Source: Hyphococcus sp.
Lineage (GTDB): Bacteria; Pseudomonadota; Alphaproteobacteria; Caulobacterales; Parvularculaceae
NCBI GenBank assembly: GCA_028281665.1
Contig: JANQJK010000012.1
Span: forward strand, 1 to 64,000
Direction: 5' to 3'
DNA length: 64,000 bases
This document shows positions 39,950 through 49,597 of the stretch, piece by piece. The notes below the pieces were generated by a model. The model ran no database searches. It was not told the origin of the DNA and worked only from the letters and a program-made list of their open reading frames with translations. How positions within the stretch are numbered: the first letter of the stretch is position 1; the number at the start of each line of letters is the position of its first letter. A program made the translations under genes and the position numbers.

Positions 39950-40315
39950 ATGGCCCGCGTGACCGTCGAAGATTGCGTTGAAAAAGTATCGAACCGGTTC
40001 GATCTGGTTCTCCTCGCCGCCCATCGCGCGCGCGTGCTTTCGTCTGGCGCGCCGCTCGAAGTTGAGCGCGACAATGACAAGAACCCGGTCGTTGCGTTGC
40101 GCGAAATCGCCGACGCCGCGCTGAAGCCGGACGAACTTGACGAGGATCTCGTCCAGTCCCTCCAGAAACATGTGGAGACGGAAGAGGCCGAGGACGCCGA
40201 AGCCGCGCCGGAAAAAGCGGACGCGCCTGAATTCGACACGATGTCTGAAGACGATTATCTGAAGGCCATCCAGGCTGCCGGGATGACGACGCCGCAGACC
40301 CTGCCGAAAGGTTAA
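39950..40315 (+). CDS. rpoZ: RNA polymerase omega subunit
   Basis: 121 residues from the ATG at 39950 (CAGGAGA upstream). [20 protein letters not shown] and [15 protein letters not shown], then [12 protein letters not shown], match omega. It stabilises the beta' subunit. The acidic C-terminal extension is normal for Alphaproteobacteria. It directly precedes rsh, the usual rpoZ-spoT order; omega and ppGpp are functionally linked. Confidence 0.96.
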   Translation: MARVTVEDCVEKVSNRFDLVLLAAHRARVLSSGAPLEVERDNDKNPVVALREIADAALKPDELDEDLVQSLQKHVETEEAEDAEAAPEKADAPEFDTMSEDDYLKAIQAAGMTTPQTLPKG

Positions 40316-40395
40316 CGCCGGCGTCCTTGCCGACCTGTTCAGGCGCCTGCGCCCGTGGTTCAATAGGCCCATGCAGCAGGCTGGCCGGATACGAC

Positions 40396-42807
40396 ATGGC
40401 TGATCAGAAAATCATCGGCCGCAATGCGTCCGGCGCCATGCGCGCCGGCGAAGAAAGCGATATCGATGCTGCGCAAGACCAGGAGGGCCCGTCGTCGGCG
40501 CCGCTTGCGGAAAACCGCGATGCAAAGACGCATGCTGGCGCTGTGGGACAGGCGGCGGCAAAGGGCTCGTCAACGCCTTCTTCGAACGGTGCGCAGACGC
40601 ACGCGCCGCATCCGGTCGGCTTTATTCGTCAGACGGAGCTAGTCGATCGGGTTTGCGCCTATGATCCCGATGCGGATGAAGACATCCTGAACCGCGCTTA
40701 TGTGTTCGCCATGAAAGCCCATGGCGGGCAGATGCGAAAATCGGGCGATCCTTATTTTTCCCACCCGCTGGCCGTCGCTGCGATCCTGACGGAGTTGCGG
40801 GCGGATCCTGCCACTGTCGTTACCGCGCTGCTCCACGACGTTGTCGAGGACACCGATTACACCGTCGCCGACATTGAAAAAACGTTCGGGGCGGAGATTG
40901 CGCGCCTTGTCGACGGCGTTACGAAGCTGTCACAGTTTGAACTGCCGGAGGGTGCGAGCAAGCAGGCGGAGAATTTCCGGAAGTTTGTCGTCGCCATGGC
41001 CGACGATGTGCGCGTTCTGCTCGTTAAGCTCGCCGACCGACTGCACAATATGCGCACGCTGCATCATCTCGACAGGGCCGACAAACGCCGGCGCATTGCG
41101 CTTGAAACGATGGAGATTTACGCCCCGCTCGCAAGCCGGATCGGCGTGCAGCGGTTTCGCGAGGAGCTGGAAGATATCGCGTTCCGCGAATTGAGCCCGG
41201 ACGCCCATGAAACGATCAGCCGGCGCCTGTCGGAACTCCATACCCACTCGGTGTCGAGCGTTGTCGATGTCGCCAACACCTTGCGGGCGCGCCTCGCAGC
41301 AGAGGATATTCGCGCGCAAGTGACGAGCCGCGAAAAGCGCCCCTATTCCATCTGGCGCAAAATGACCCAGAAAAACGTGTCCTTTGACGAGCTTGCGGAC
41401 ATTTATGCGTTTCGCGTGCTGGTCGAGAATGAGTCAGACTGTTACCGCGCGCTGGGCGTCATCCATCGCGCCTGGCGGATGATCCCGTCGGAGTTCGACG
41501 ACTATATCTCCGCGCCGAAGCCCAACAACTACCGGTCGATCCATACGGCCGTGATCGGGCCGCCATGGGCTGACGGACGCCGGCAGAAAATCGAAATCCA
41601 GATCCGCACCCGCGACATGCACGAGACCGCCGAACGCGGGGTCGCCGCCCATTGGCAGTACAAAGACCCCGGCGAGGACGGGCATGGCATCGAGATCGTC
41701 GCCCCCGGACAATACGATCCTTATGAAACGCCGCGCCGGCTCGTGGAAATGTATCAGGCGGGTGAAGACCCTGACGAGGCGCTCCGCTACGCCAAGCTGG
41801 AACTGTTTCAGGACCAGATTTTCTGCTTTACGCCGAAAAGCCGCGTCATCGCCCTGCCCAAGGGGTCGACGGCGCTCGATTTCGCCTATGCGGTGCATAC
41901 CGATGTCGGTGACTCGTGCATCGGCGCGAAGATCAACAGCGTTCAGCGCCCGTTGCGCACGCCGCTTGAAACTGGCGATGTGGTTCTCGTCCTGCGGTCC
42001 GATAACGCGCCGGTGCCGGCGGAGTGGGAATCGATTGCCGTCACCGGCCGGGCGCGCAGCGCGATCCGCCGACGCATCAAGAAAATGCAGCGCGACGAAC
42101 ATCTGGCGCTGGGCCGGTCCATCGCGGAGAGCGTGTTTACCGGCGCCCATCTTCAGTTTTCGCTCAAGGGCGTGCGTGCGGGGCTCAGAAAGCTCGGGAA
42201 GAAATCAGTCGAGGATGTGCTCGTCTCCGTGGGCCGCGGCGACCTGCCGGTCTCGGAATTGATTGAAGCCGTCTATCCCGGCGCGTCGGCGGCGACCGAA
42301 GGGGAAATCCGCCCCGCCAGCCTCCAGGCGTTCAAACCGCGCGTCGCGATTGCTGGCCTGACGCCGGGCGTTTCCGTCTCTATGGCGCGCTGCTGCACGC
42401 CGCTGCCGGGCGAGCGCATTGTCGGCATTCGCGGCGACGATGGGGCGGTGCGCGTGCACACGATCTATTGCGATACGCTTGCCGCCGAAGATCCGCCGCA
42501 ATCGCGCTGGCTGGATTTGAAATGGCGCGACAACGAGGAGGAGGGCGTGTCCGCCTTCGCCCGCGTCACCATCACGGTTCAAAATGGCGTTGGCGTCCTG
42601 TCGGAGGTGGCGGGCATCATCGCGCGCTACGGCGTCTCCGTTGCGTCGATGCGTCTCGTCAATCGCTCGCGCGAGTTCCTCGATATGCTGATGGATGTCG
42701 AGGTAAAGGATGCGAGGCAACTCAGTCAGATGCTGGCGGGCGTGCGCGCCGCGCCCAGCGTCATTTCCGCCGAACGATCAGGATCGAACGAAGATGAAGA
42801 GCTCTGA
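40396..42807 (+). CDS. spoT: bifunctional (p)ppGpp synthetase/hydrolase (Rsh, RelA/SpoT)
   Basis: 803 residues from the ATG at 40396. After a variable 75-residue N-terminus comes the HD hydrolase (HPLAVAAILTELR, LLHDVVEDTDYT at about 145-156), the synthetase domain (FRVLVENESDCYRALGVIH, APKPNNYRSIHTAVIG), TGS (FCFTPKSRVIALPKGST), and a C-terminal ACT domain. Both catalytic halves look intact, as expected for the single alphaproteobacterial Rsh that makes and degrades the stringent-response alarmone. The 3' end overlaps pyrE by 14 bases. Confidence 0.96.
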   Translation: MADQKIIGRNASGAMRAGEESDIDAAQDQEGPSSAPLAENRDAKTHAGAVGQAAAKGSSTPSSNGAQTHAPHPVGFIRQTELVDRVCAYDPDADEDILNRAYVFAMKAHGGQMRKSGDPYFSHPLAVAAILTELRADPATVVTALLHDVVEDTDYTVADIEKTFGAEIARLVDGVTKLSQFELPEGASKQAENFRKFVVAMADDVRVLLVKLADRLHNMRTLHHLDRADKRRRIALETMEIYAPLASRIGVQRFREELEDIAFRELSPDAHETISRRLSELHTHSVSSVVDVANTLRARLAAEDIRAQVTSREKRPYSIWRKMTQKNVSFDELADIYAFRVLVENESDCYRALGVIHRAWRMIPSEFDDYISAPKPNNYRSIHTAVIGPPWADGRRQKIEIQIRTRDMHETAERGVAAHWQYKDPGEDGHGIEIVAPGQYDPYETPRRLVEMYQAGEDPDEALRYAKLELFQDQIFCFTPKSRVIALPKGSTALDFAYAVHTDVGDSCIGAKINSVQRPLRTPLETGDVVLVLRSDNAPVPAEWESIAVTGRARSAIRRRIKKMQRDEHLALGRSIAESVFTGAHLQFSLKGVRAGLRKLGKKSVEDVLVSVGRGDLPVSELIEAVYPGASAATEGEIRPASLQAFKPRVAIAGLTPGVSVSMARCCTPLPGERIVGIRGDDGAVRVHTIYCDTLAAEDPPQSRWLDLKWRDNEEEGVSAFARVTITVQNGVGVLSEVAGIIARYGVSVASMRLVNRSREFLDMLMDVEVKDARQLSQMLAGVRAAPSVISAERSGSNEDEEL

Positions 42808-43381
42808 AGCACTGCGCGAATTTGAGGAAGCGGGCGCCCTGCAGAAAGGGCACTTCGTCCTGTCGTCGGGCCTGCACTCTGACACCTATCTGAACAAGTC
42901 GATCGTTTCCATGTATCCGGACCGCACGGAGCGGCTCTGCCGGGCGCTGGCCGACAAGGCGAAATCCGCCGTAGGCGGATCGATTGATTTCGTGATCTCC
43001 CCGGCCATGGGTGCGATTATCTATGGTTACGAGACGGCCCGTCATATCGGCGCGCCGTTCATGTTTCTGGAGCGCGTCGATGGCGAATTTCAGTTGCGCC
43101 GCGGATTCGGACTGAGCGAGGGCGCTCGCGTGCTCGTCGTGGAGGACATTGTTTCGACTGGTCTGTCGGCGCGCGAAGCGATCGGCGCCGTGCGCAAGGC
43201 CGGCGGCGAGGTGGTGGCGCTCGCCTGTCTTGTGGACCGGTCGGCCGGCGCCGTCGATGTGGGCGCGCCGATCATTCCGCTTGCCGAGTTGAAGGTCGAT
43301 GCATGGCCGGCGGATCAGTTGCCGGACCATCTGAAGAACACCCCCACAATGAAGCCAGGCAGCCGCGGGGTCAGTCAGTAG
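42794..43381 (+). CDS. pyrE: orotate phosphoribosyltransferase
   Basis: 195 residues from the ATG at 42794. It adds phosphoribose from PRPP to orotate in UMP synthesis. The PRPP loop is [18 protein letters not shown], and [18 protein letters not shown] is typical of PyrE. The start lies inside rsh. The stop TAG shares a base with the GTG start of pdxJ (TAGTG), so translation is coupled. Confidence 0.95.
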   Translation: MKSSEALREFEEAGALQKGHFVLSSGLHSDTYLNKSIVSMYPDRTERLCRALADKAKSAVGGSIDFVISPAMGAIIYGYETARHIGAPFMFLERVDGEFQLRRGFGLSEGARVLVVEDIVSTGLSAREAIGAVRKAGGEVVALACLVDRSAGAVDVGAPIIPLAELKVDAWPADQLPDHLKNTPTMKPGSRGVSQ

Positions 43382-44148
43382 TGTCGAACGGCGAAAAAAA
43401 ACCACTCCGCCTCGGGGTCAATATCGATCACGTGGCGACAATCCGGAACGCGCGCGGCGGCGATCATCCGGACCCCGTGCGCGCAGCCGCTCTCGTTGCG
43501 ACGGCGGGCGCCGACGGCATCACCGCGCATCTGCGCGAGGATCGCCGCCACATTCGCGACGACGACATGCGCCGGTTGAAGGAAGAGGTCGACTTGCCGC
43601 TCAATTTTGAGATGGCCGCGACCGCCGAGATGCATAAGCTCTGCACCGAGGTGATGCCCCATGCCTGCTGCATCGTGCCGGAAAACCGCAACGAGCGCAC
43701 AACAGAGGGCGGGCTAGACGTTGCCGGTCAACATAACTTCATCGCGCCCTTCGTTCGCGAACTGAATGACGCCGGCATCCGCGTCTCCCTGTTTGTGGAT
43801 CCGGAGAAACGCCAGATCGAGGCGGCGACATCCGCCGGCGCGCCGGTGGTTGAGATTCACACAGGCGCCTATTACGAGGCGGCGGCCGCCACGACGCCGG
43901 AACGCATTGAGGCGGAGTTTGAAAAAATCCGAACCGCCGCCGCCTTCGCCCATTCTCTGGGCCTTGAAGTCCACGCGGGCCACGGGTTGACGTTCCACAA
44001 TGTTCAGCCCGTCGCTGCAATCCCCGAACTCGCCGAACTCAACATCGGGCATTTCCTTGTCGGCGAAGCGGTGTTCATGGGGCTCGCCGAAGCAGTGAAA
44101 GAAATGAAACGCCTCATGCAGGACGCGCGCACCGGGGCGCATTACTGA
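43381..44148 (+). CDS. pdxJ: pyridoxine 5'-phosphate synthase
   Basis: 255 residues from a GTG. It makes pyridoxine phosphate from 1-deoxyxylulose-5-phosphate and the PdxA product. [31 protein letters not shown], PEVxxN-type [28 protein letters not shown] and [13 protein letters not shown] are signature segments. It is in the conserved pyrE/pdxJ/acpS/lepB/rnc/era run. Confidence 0.97.
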   Translation: MSNGEKKPLRLGVNIDHVATIRNARGGDHPDPVRAAALVATAGADGITAHLREDRRHIRDDDMRRLKEEVDLPLNFEMAATAEMHKLCTEVMPHACCIVPENRNERTTEGGLDVAGQHNFIAPFVRELNDAGIRVSLFVDPEKRQIEAATSAGAPVVEIHTGAYYEAAAATTPERIEAEFEKIRTAAAFAHSLGLEVHAGHGLTFHNVQPVAAIPELAELNIGHFLVGEAVFMGLAEAVKEMKRLMQDARTGAHY

Positions 44149-44149
44149 G

Positions 44150-44353
44150 ATGTTTGTCGAGGTCGTGGAAGACTATCTTCGCGCGACCATGGGCGCGCCG
44201 GTAATCGGGATGTGGATGATCGGCGTTTCGATAATCGTATATGTTGGGATGTGGTTCAGAAAACAGGTCGGCTGGACAAATCACGCAAACCCGCCGCACG
44301 ATCTGTTTTACGCCATTGGCCTGGCGTGGGTTTATATTCGAGGATTGTTATGA
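44150..44353 (+). CDS. small membrane protein between pdxJ and acpS
   Basis: 67 residues. One clear membrane segment ([19 protein letters not shown], about 18-36), a short basic loop [15 protein letters not shown], and a second, weaker hydrophobic end [15 protein letters not shown]. It starts one base after the pdxJ stop, and its TGA overlaps the acpS ATG (ATGA), so it sits in a coupled operon, which supports it being real. No family recognised. Confidence 0.65.
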   Translation: MFVEVVEDYLRATMGAPVIGMWMIGVSIIVYVGMWFRKQVGWTNHANPPHDLFYAIGLAWVYIRGLL

Positions 44354-44748
44354 TCATCGGCGCCGGTAACGACATCATCGATATTCGCCGCGTCGAGCGA
44401 ACGCTGGAGCGCCATGGGGATCGCTTCACCATGCGTTGCTTCACCGAGATCGAGCGCGTCAAGTCCGATCGCCGCCTGAAACGCGCGGCGTCCTACGCCA
44501 AGCGCTTCGCCGCCAAGGAGGCCTGCGCCAAGGCGCTCGGCACGGGCATCAATCGGGGCGTCTTCTGGCGGGACATGGGCGTCGTTAACCTTCCCGGCGG
44601 CAAACCGACCATGGCGCTTACCGGCGGGGCCGCCCTGCGCCTTGCCGAATTGACGCCGGAGGGCTGCGAGGCGCACGTCCACCTGACCATCACCGACGAC
44701 GATCCGATGGCCCAGGCCATTGTCATTATCGAGGCGCGGGCTAAATAG
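44350..44748 (+). CDS. acpS: holo-[acyl-carrier-protein] synthase
   Basis: 132 residues from the ATG at 44350. It transfers phosphopantetheine from CoA to acyl carrier protein. [16 protein letters not shown] and [16 protein letters not shown] hold the magnesium-binding Asp and the Lys-Glu motif; [15 protein letters not shown] closes it. Overlaps the small membrane protein by 4 bases; the longer open frame upstream is a shadow of it. Confidence 0.96.
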   Translation: MIIGAGNDIIDIRRVERTLERHGDRFTMRCFTEIERVKSDRRLKRAASYAKRFAAKEACAKALGTGINRGVFWRDMGVVNLPGGKPTMALTGGAALRLAELTPEGCEAHVHLTITDDDPMAQAIVIIEARAK

Positions 44749-44805
44749 AGGGCTGGCCGATGGGCGGCTTCTCGGCCAATTGGGGCGGCGAAAAAGGCAC
44801 GGTAT

Positions 44806-45627
44806 ATGGCGTTTTCCCTGAAAAACATCTTCGGGAACAAAGGCGTTGAGGGCGAGACGGTGAAAACCGAGGCGCCGAAAATGACGCCCGCCGAGGAGGC
44901 GTGGGATCTTGCGAAGACGGTGTTTTTCGCGGTCGCCATCGCCCTTGTCCTGCGCATCGTCATCTTTCAGCCCTTCAACATTCCCTCAGGCTCCATGAAG
45001 CCGAACCTCCTGGTCGGCGATTTTCTCGTGGTGTCGAAACCGACCTTCGGATATTCGCGCGCGTCCCTCGTTTATCCGCTGACGCGGCTTCCCATGGAAG
45101 GGCGAATTTTTTCGGGCATCCCCGATCGCGGCGATGTGGTCGTTTTTAAAAATCGCAAGGACGGCAACAAGGACTACATCAAACGGGTCATCGGCATGCC
45201 CGGCGACGAAATCCGGTTCATCGGCGGCCACCTGCACATTAACGGCGCCCCGGTGCAGAAGGAATTTATCGGCAATGTCGGCACGCCCGATTGTCGATAC
45301 ATTGACGGCCCGGCGCCGGTCTATCGCGAGACCCTCGAAAACGGCGCCTCTTATGTCGTGCAGGAATGTGCCGGCGACAACGGCGACCGAGATAATGTCG
45401 GCCCCTATCAAGTGCCTGCCGACCACTTTATGATGATCGGCGACAATCGCGACGAGTCGCAGGACAGCCGTGTCATCTCGTCCGTCGGCTATGTTCACAA
45501 GGACGACATTGTCGGCCGGGCCGAGCGGTTATTCTTCTCCGTAGACGGACAAGAGGCGCAGTTCTGGCAGGTCTGGAAGTGGCCGTTTGCAATCCGCTAT
45601 GGCCGCGTCCTAGACAAGGTCGAATGA
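44806..45627 (+). CDS. lepB: signal peptidase I
   Basis: 273 residues with one N-terminal membrane helix (TVFFAVAIALVLRIVIFQPF). The catalytic Ser is in PSGSMKPNLLVGDF and the Lys in GNKDYIKRVIGMPGDEI; FMMIGDNRDESQDSR is box E. It cuts signal peptides of exported proteins at the membrane. Its stop overlaps the rnc start (ATGA). Confidence 0.97.
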   Translation: MAFSLKNIFGNKGVEGETVKTEAPKMTPAEEAWDLAKTVFFAVAIALVLRIVIFQPFNIPSGSMKPNLLVGDFLVVSKPTFGYSRASLVYPLTRLPMEGRIFSGIPDRGDVVVFKNRKDGNKDYIKRVIGMPGDEIRFIGGHLHINGAPVQKEFIGNVGTPDCRYIDGPAPVYRETLENGASYVVQECAGDNGDRDNVGPYQVPADHFMMIGDNRDESQDSRVISSVGYVHKDDIVGRAERLFFSVDGQEAQFWQVWKWPFAIRYGRVLDKVE

Positions 45628-46325
45628 CGCGTCGTGACGATCATGTTTTGGAAGAGCGGCTGAATTATCGTTTTTCCGACAAATCCCTCCTGAAGCGAGC
45701 GCTGACCCATTCTTCGCTTTCCGGCGGCGGCGGGGCCGACGTGCGTGACCTAGAACGGCTCGAATTTCTGGGCGATCGCGTTCTCGGCCTGTTAACGGCT
45801 GAGGAATTGTGGCGGCGCTATCCCGACTATGAGGAAGGACTTCTGGCGCCGCGGCTCAATGCGCTGGTGCGCAAGGAGACCTGCGCCAGGGCCGCTCAGT
45901 TCTTCGGGCTCGACGATCACATCCGCATGTCGAGCTGGGAAGAAGGCGCGGGCGGCCGCAAGAAGAAAGCAATCCTCGGCGATGTGATGGAGGCGCTTCT
46001 TGGCGCGCTTTATGTTGACGGTGGCCTGGACGCGGCGCGGGGCGTCTTCGCGCAATACTGGACGCCGAATCTTGAAGAGCTTTCGAAATTTCATCGGGAC
46101 TCAAAAACCGCGCTGCAGGAGTGGACGCAGCGCAAGAAACTCGGCACGCCCGATTATGACGTGCTGGACGCTGACGGACCGGCTCACGCGCCGGCATTCA
46201 AAGTGGGCGTGAAAGTGAAAGGCTTTAAGCCGGCGCAGGGCGAGGGAAAGTCCAAGCGTTCGGCGCAGATGGCTGCGGCGCGCGCTTTTCTGATACGCGA
46301 AGGGCTCTGGGGCGACGATGACTGA
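45624..46325 (+). CDS. rnc: ribonuclease III
   Basis: 233 residues from the ATG at 45624. The catalytic motif LERLEFLGDRVLGLL and GDVMEALLGALYVDGGL hold the metal ligands; a double-stranded RNA-binding domain (about 155-228) ends the protein with GKSKRSAQMAAARAFL. It processes rRNA precursors and double-stranded RNA. Overlaps era by 8 bases, in the standard lepB-rnc-era operon. Confidence 0.97.
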   Translation: MTRRDDHVLEERLNYRFSDKSLLKRALTHSSLSGGGGADVRDLERLEFLGDRVLGLLTAEELWRRYPDYEEGLLAPRLNALVRKETCARAAQFFGLDDHIRMSSWEEGAGGRKKKAILGDVMEALLGALYVDGGLDAARGVFAQYWTPNLEELSKFHRDSKTALQEWTQRKKLGTPDYDVLDADGPAHAPAFKVGVKVKGFKPAQGEGKSKRSAQMAAARAFLIREGLWGDDD

Positions 46326-47250
46326 CGGTCAGCGCTGCGCTGTTGTCGCGGTCATTGGCGCGCCCAATGCGGGCAAGTCGACGCTTGTGAATGCAATGGT
46401 CGGCGCCAAAGTTTCGATCGTTACGCAGAAGGTGCAGACGACCCGCGCGCGCATCCGGGGCATCACGGCGGAAGCCGAAACGCAGCTTGTCTTTATCGAC
46501 ACGCCGGGCATCTTTGCGCCTAAAAGGAAGCTCGACCGCGCAATGGTCGCCGCCGCCTGGGATGGTCTTGACGGCGCCGATGCGACGCTGTTGCTGATCG
46601 ATGCGCCAGGCTGGGTCGACGGCGAAACCGAAAAGGGGGCGGCTGGAAAATCGCGGGCCGACGCGTTGCGGATTGTTGATGGCTTAAAAAAGGCGAACCA
46701 CAAGACAATTCTTGTGGTCAACAAAATCGATGCGCTGCCGCGCGATCGGCTGCTGAAGCTGGTGCAGGACCTCGATAAGGCCGGGATATTCACCGACGTA
46801 TTTTTGATCTCGGCAAAGAACGGCGACGGGCTTGCCGATCTGAAGGCGCACCTTTTGAAGGTCGCGCCGCCGGGACCATGGCTCTACCCGGAAGATCAGT
46901 TATCTGACATTTCCGACCGGCTGATGGCTGCCGAGGTCACCCGTGAGAAGCTGTTCCTGCGTCTCCATCAGGAATTGCCTTATGATGCGACGGTCGAGAC
47001 GGAAACTTGGAAGGAAACGAAGGCCGGCGTGCGCATTGAGCAGACGATTTATGTCGCGCGCGACGGACAGAAAGGAATCGTTCTTGGAAAGAACGGCCAG
47101 ACGCTGAAAATCATCGGCAAGGCCGCGCGGGAGGAACTGAGCGAGCTGCTTGGCGCGCCGGTTCATCTCTTTATTCATGTGAAAGCGCGCGAAGGCTGGG
47201 CTGATGAAGCGGCGCGATTGCGCCAGATCGGTCTCGACAACGTCAGATAG
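46318..47250 (+). CDS. era: GTPase Era
   Basis: 310 residues. G1 GAPNAGKSTLVNAMVG, G3 DTPGIF and G4 NKID form the GTPase domain; the C-terminal KH domain contains VLGKNGQTLKIIGKAAREEL. It binds the 3' end of 16S rRNA during small-subunit assembly. The stop is 3 bases from the stop of a convergent exported protein gene. Confidence 0.97.
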   Translation: MTDGQRCAVVAVIGAPNAGKSTLVNAMVGAKVSIVTQKVQTTRARIRGITAEAETQLVFIDTPGIFAPKRKLDRAMVAAAWDGLDGADATLLLIDAPGWVDGETEKGAAGKSRADALRIVDGLKKANHKTILVVNKIDALPRDRLLKLVQDLDKAGIFTDVFLISAKNGDGLADLKAHLLKVAPPGPWLYPEDQLSDISDRLMAAEVTREKLFLRLHQELPYDATVETETWKETKAGVRIEQTIYVARDGQKGIVLGKNGQTLKIIGKAAREELSELLGAPVHLFIHVKAREGWADEAARLRQIGLDNVR

Positions 47251-47253
47251 ACG

Positions 47254-47769
47254 TTATTCGCTGATCGTCTCTTCGGCTTCCATGATGACGACCGCATTGC
47301 CTGCCGCATCAAGAGCGACGTCGTCGGCCTGGGGTTTCGCAAACGCAGCCTGATCGCCAACCTGCACGGCAACGGAGTAACTTCGTGTTGCGCTGCCGCC
47401 TGCATCTTCAACCGTTGCTGCGAAATCAATGTAGTAAACGCCGCCGGCGGGGGCGTCGAAATAGACGTCCCAGCGATGCTGTGATGCGCCGTCCATCGAT
47501 ATGGTCGTCGAACGCGACGCCGTCGCGAGATCAAGGCCATCGGACGTCGCAACAAGTTGTATGGCGCCGGTTTCGTATTCTTCATTGATGGTGAGCTCGA
47601 TGACGCCTGCGCCATTGGGCTCAACGGGCGCCCGCAAGGCATGGCTGAACGACACGGCCGCGCCCGGCTTGATGGTCGGCGCGGGATGAGCCGTTGCAGC
47701 GGCGCCCGGCGCTGCGACTGTTGCGCCAGCAAACGCCGTGACGATGCAAAGCCTTTGAATGTTCGCCAT
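47254..47769 (-). CDS. hypothetical exported protein
   Basis: 171 residues. A signal peptide-like N-terminus (LCIVTAFAGATVAAPGAAATA) precedes a beta-rich body with VIELTINEEYETGAIQLVA and HRWDVYFDAPAGGVYYIDFAATVED, resembling an Ig-like secreted domain. AAAGGA is 7 bases before the ATG. It lies 22 bases downstream of the lipoprotein metalloprotease-like gene on the same strand, so it may be its partner or substrate. No known family. Confidence 0.6.
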   Translation of the reverse strand: MANIQRLCIVTAFAGATVAAPGAAATAHPAPTIKPGAAVSFSHALRAPVEPNGAGVIELTINEEYETGAIQLVATSDGLDLATASRSTTISMDGASQHRWDVYFDAPAGGVYYIDFAATVEDAGGSATRSYSVAVQVGDQAAFAKPQADDVALDAAGNAVVIMEAEETISE

Positions 47770-47791
47770 AATGTATCCTTTCAGGCCTATG

Positions 47792-49441
47792 TCAGTTCAC
47801 GGAGAAGTCGTAGCAGACGTCGCCGGGCGTTCCGGCGCTGTCGTCAACGTTGAAGAAATCGCGGGCTGCGATCCAGTAGTCGTTTGCTTGCAGGTTCGTC
47901 GTAAGCGTCTCGGTATCGACCGCGGCGCTGCCGCCGACAGCAACCTGGTTGCCGGCCTGGAAGACGAAAAAATCAGGGTCGCCGCCGGTCGGACCTGAGG
48001 TTCTCGTCATGGTCAGCGTGTAAGAGCCCGTCGTTCCAATCGACAGGCTGATAAAGTCGTAATTGGCGAGTTTGTTGCCTGTGCCGGCGTCATCGAACGA
48101 GCAGATGGTTATCGGCGCCGCGCCGACGGAAACTGTCTTGACCACCGGCAGCACAATCGGAATGCCGCCGTCATTGGTTTCGCCGACGCCGAAGGAGCCT
48201 GTTCCATTGATGTTTTGTGCGGCGATCAGCGCATCGATATCCGCGTCGCTGACAGTGGAGTTGGCGCGAAAAGAATTCAGGAACGAGAAGATCGTGGCCG
48301 GCGCCGTGTCGTTGATATAGGCCGGGTCGGTGAGGCTGGCGTAAATCGGCGCAAATCCTGCCGATATCGTGTCGGCGCCGTCATTGGTGCTGTCAAAGAG
48401 ATCATAGATGATCGATTGCGTTGACGATTCGTTGAACCAGCCGAGCGTGCCCGCGCTGGTGCTTTCCACACTGAATGAAAATCCGTTGGCCTGCATCGAG
48501 CCGCCGCTGTCGCGATAGACCGGGTTGTCTTCCACCATGGCGGAGAAGGCGTTGCCCCAGCCTTCGCCAAGGGCGACCCTTGGGTCTAGGCGATCGCTCA
48601 GGCTGTGGGGACCGCCGATGGAGTCGGAGCGGGACAGCTGATCCTCAACATAGTGGCCGTATTCATGAGCCATGACATGGCGGTCATATTCGTCCGTGTC
48701 GTTGTTTTCGTTGCCAAGCACGAGCATGGTAGGGACGCCGCCAATCCGCGTGTAGGATGACGTGCCGATTTCGCCATTTGCAATATCGCCGTTGGCGGCG
48801 CGATTACTGGGGCTCCAGAACACCTGCATCGTCGGAAAGTTCGTTCCGGCTGCAACGTTGTTGATCAGCATCTTCGCGCCGTAGATAACGTCGAGAATGG
48901 CGAACGGCGCCGCTGCGCGCGTTCCGGTGTAGCTTGAACCGCCCCATCCCGAAGCGGCGTTCAGGTTGCGGGTAGAGTTGGCGGCGCCGGAACTCGTCAG
49001 GCTTCCGTCCAGCACATAATCGGCGTTGCCGCTCGTGTTGTCGCGAACGGTCACATTCCAGGTCGCGATGGCCGATTCCAGCATCTGCGCGCGAACCCGA
49101 ATACGGACATTGGTATTTGACGAAACCGTCACGGAGTATTGCCCGCTCGCATCGGTGACGGTCGATTGGAGGACGCCGCCGGTGTTGTCCAGGGCCTGAA
49201 CGACGATGCCGCGCGCCGGCTCCTGCGTAATCGCATTGTAGTTCAATCCATTGGTCGCCGCGTTGAACGGCACGAGGTCAAAGGTGATCGTGCCGGAAAT
49301 CGTCACATTGGATGGCGTCGGCGGAGGAGGAGGCGTCGGTCCCGGCGGGGCTGGCGGCGTTGGCGCCGGCGATCCGCCATTGCTGCATGCGCCGATGAGC
49401 GCAATCGCTGCGGCGCAGAAAAGAATGCGTGCCATGTTCAT
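47792..49441 (-). CDS. lipoprotein with gluzincin-like metallopeptidase domain
   Basis: 549 residues from the ATG at 49441. A lipobox (ALIGACSN) is followed by a Pro-rich stretch, then a beta-sandwich of the carboxypeptidase-regulatory type (ASGQYSVTVSSN). The catalytic region has VMAHEYGHYVEDQL (HExxH, about residue 258) and LGEGWGNAFSAMVED (about 294), which resembles the HEYxH...GEGW zinc arrangement of M36-type peptidases. The C-terminal FDDAGTGNKLANYDF to the end looks like a pre-peptidase C-terminal domain. It should sit at the outer membrane. Whether it is active is unknown. Confidence 0.75.
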   Translation of the reverse strand: MNMARILFCAAAIALIGACSNGGSPAPTPPAPPGPTPPPPPTPSNVTISGTITFDLVPFNAATNGLNYNAITQEPARGIVVQALDNTGGVLQSTVTDASGQYSVTVSSNTNVRIRVRAQMLESAIATWNVTVRDNTSGNADYVLDGSLTSSGAANSTRNLNAASGWGGSSYTGTRAAAPFAILDVIYGAKMLINNVAAGTNFPTMQVFWSPSNRAANGDIANGEIGTSSYTRIGGVPTMLVLGNENNDTDEYDRHVMAHEYGHYVEDQLSRSDSIGGPHSLSDRLDPRVALGEGWGNAFSAMVEDNPVYRDSGGSMQANGFSFSVESTSAGTLGWFNESSTQSIIYDLFDSTNDGADTISAGFAPIYASLTDPAYINDTAPATIFSFLNSFRANSTVSDADIDALIAAQNINGTGSFGVGETNDGGIPIVLPVVKTVSVGAAPITICSFDDAGTGNKLANYDFISLSIGTTGSYTLTMTRTSGPTGGDPDFFVFQAGNQVAVGGSAAVDTETLTTNLQANDYWIAARDFFNVDDSAGTPGDVCYDFSVN

Positions 49442-49597
49442 GAAGTACCGTCCGTCACTCAACCCGTCATGGCCGCCCCGGCCGATCGACGTCACAGCGC
49501 ATCATACCCGCAGGCGCCGAAACCGCGAATCAATTAGTCGCCATATCTAATCACAACTCGCTATCAAAAAATAAATGTGAGACATTAAATCCGCGTT

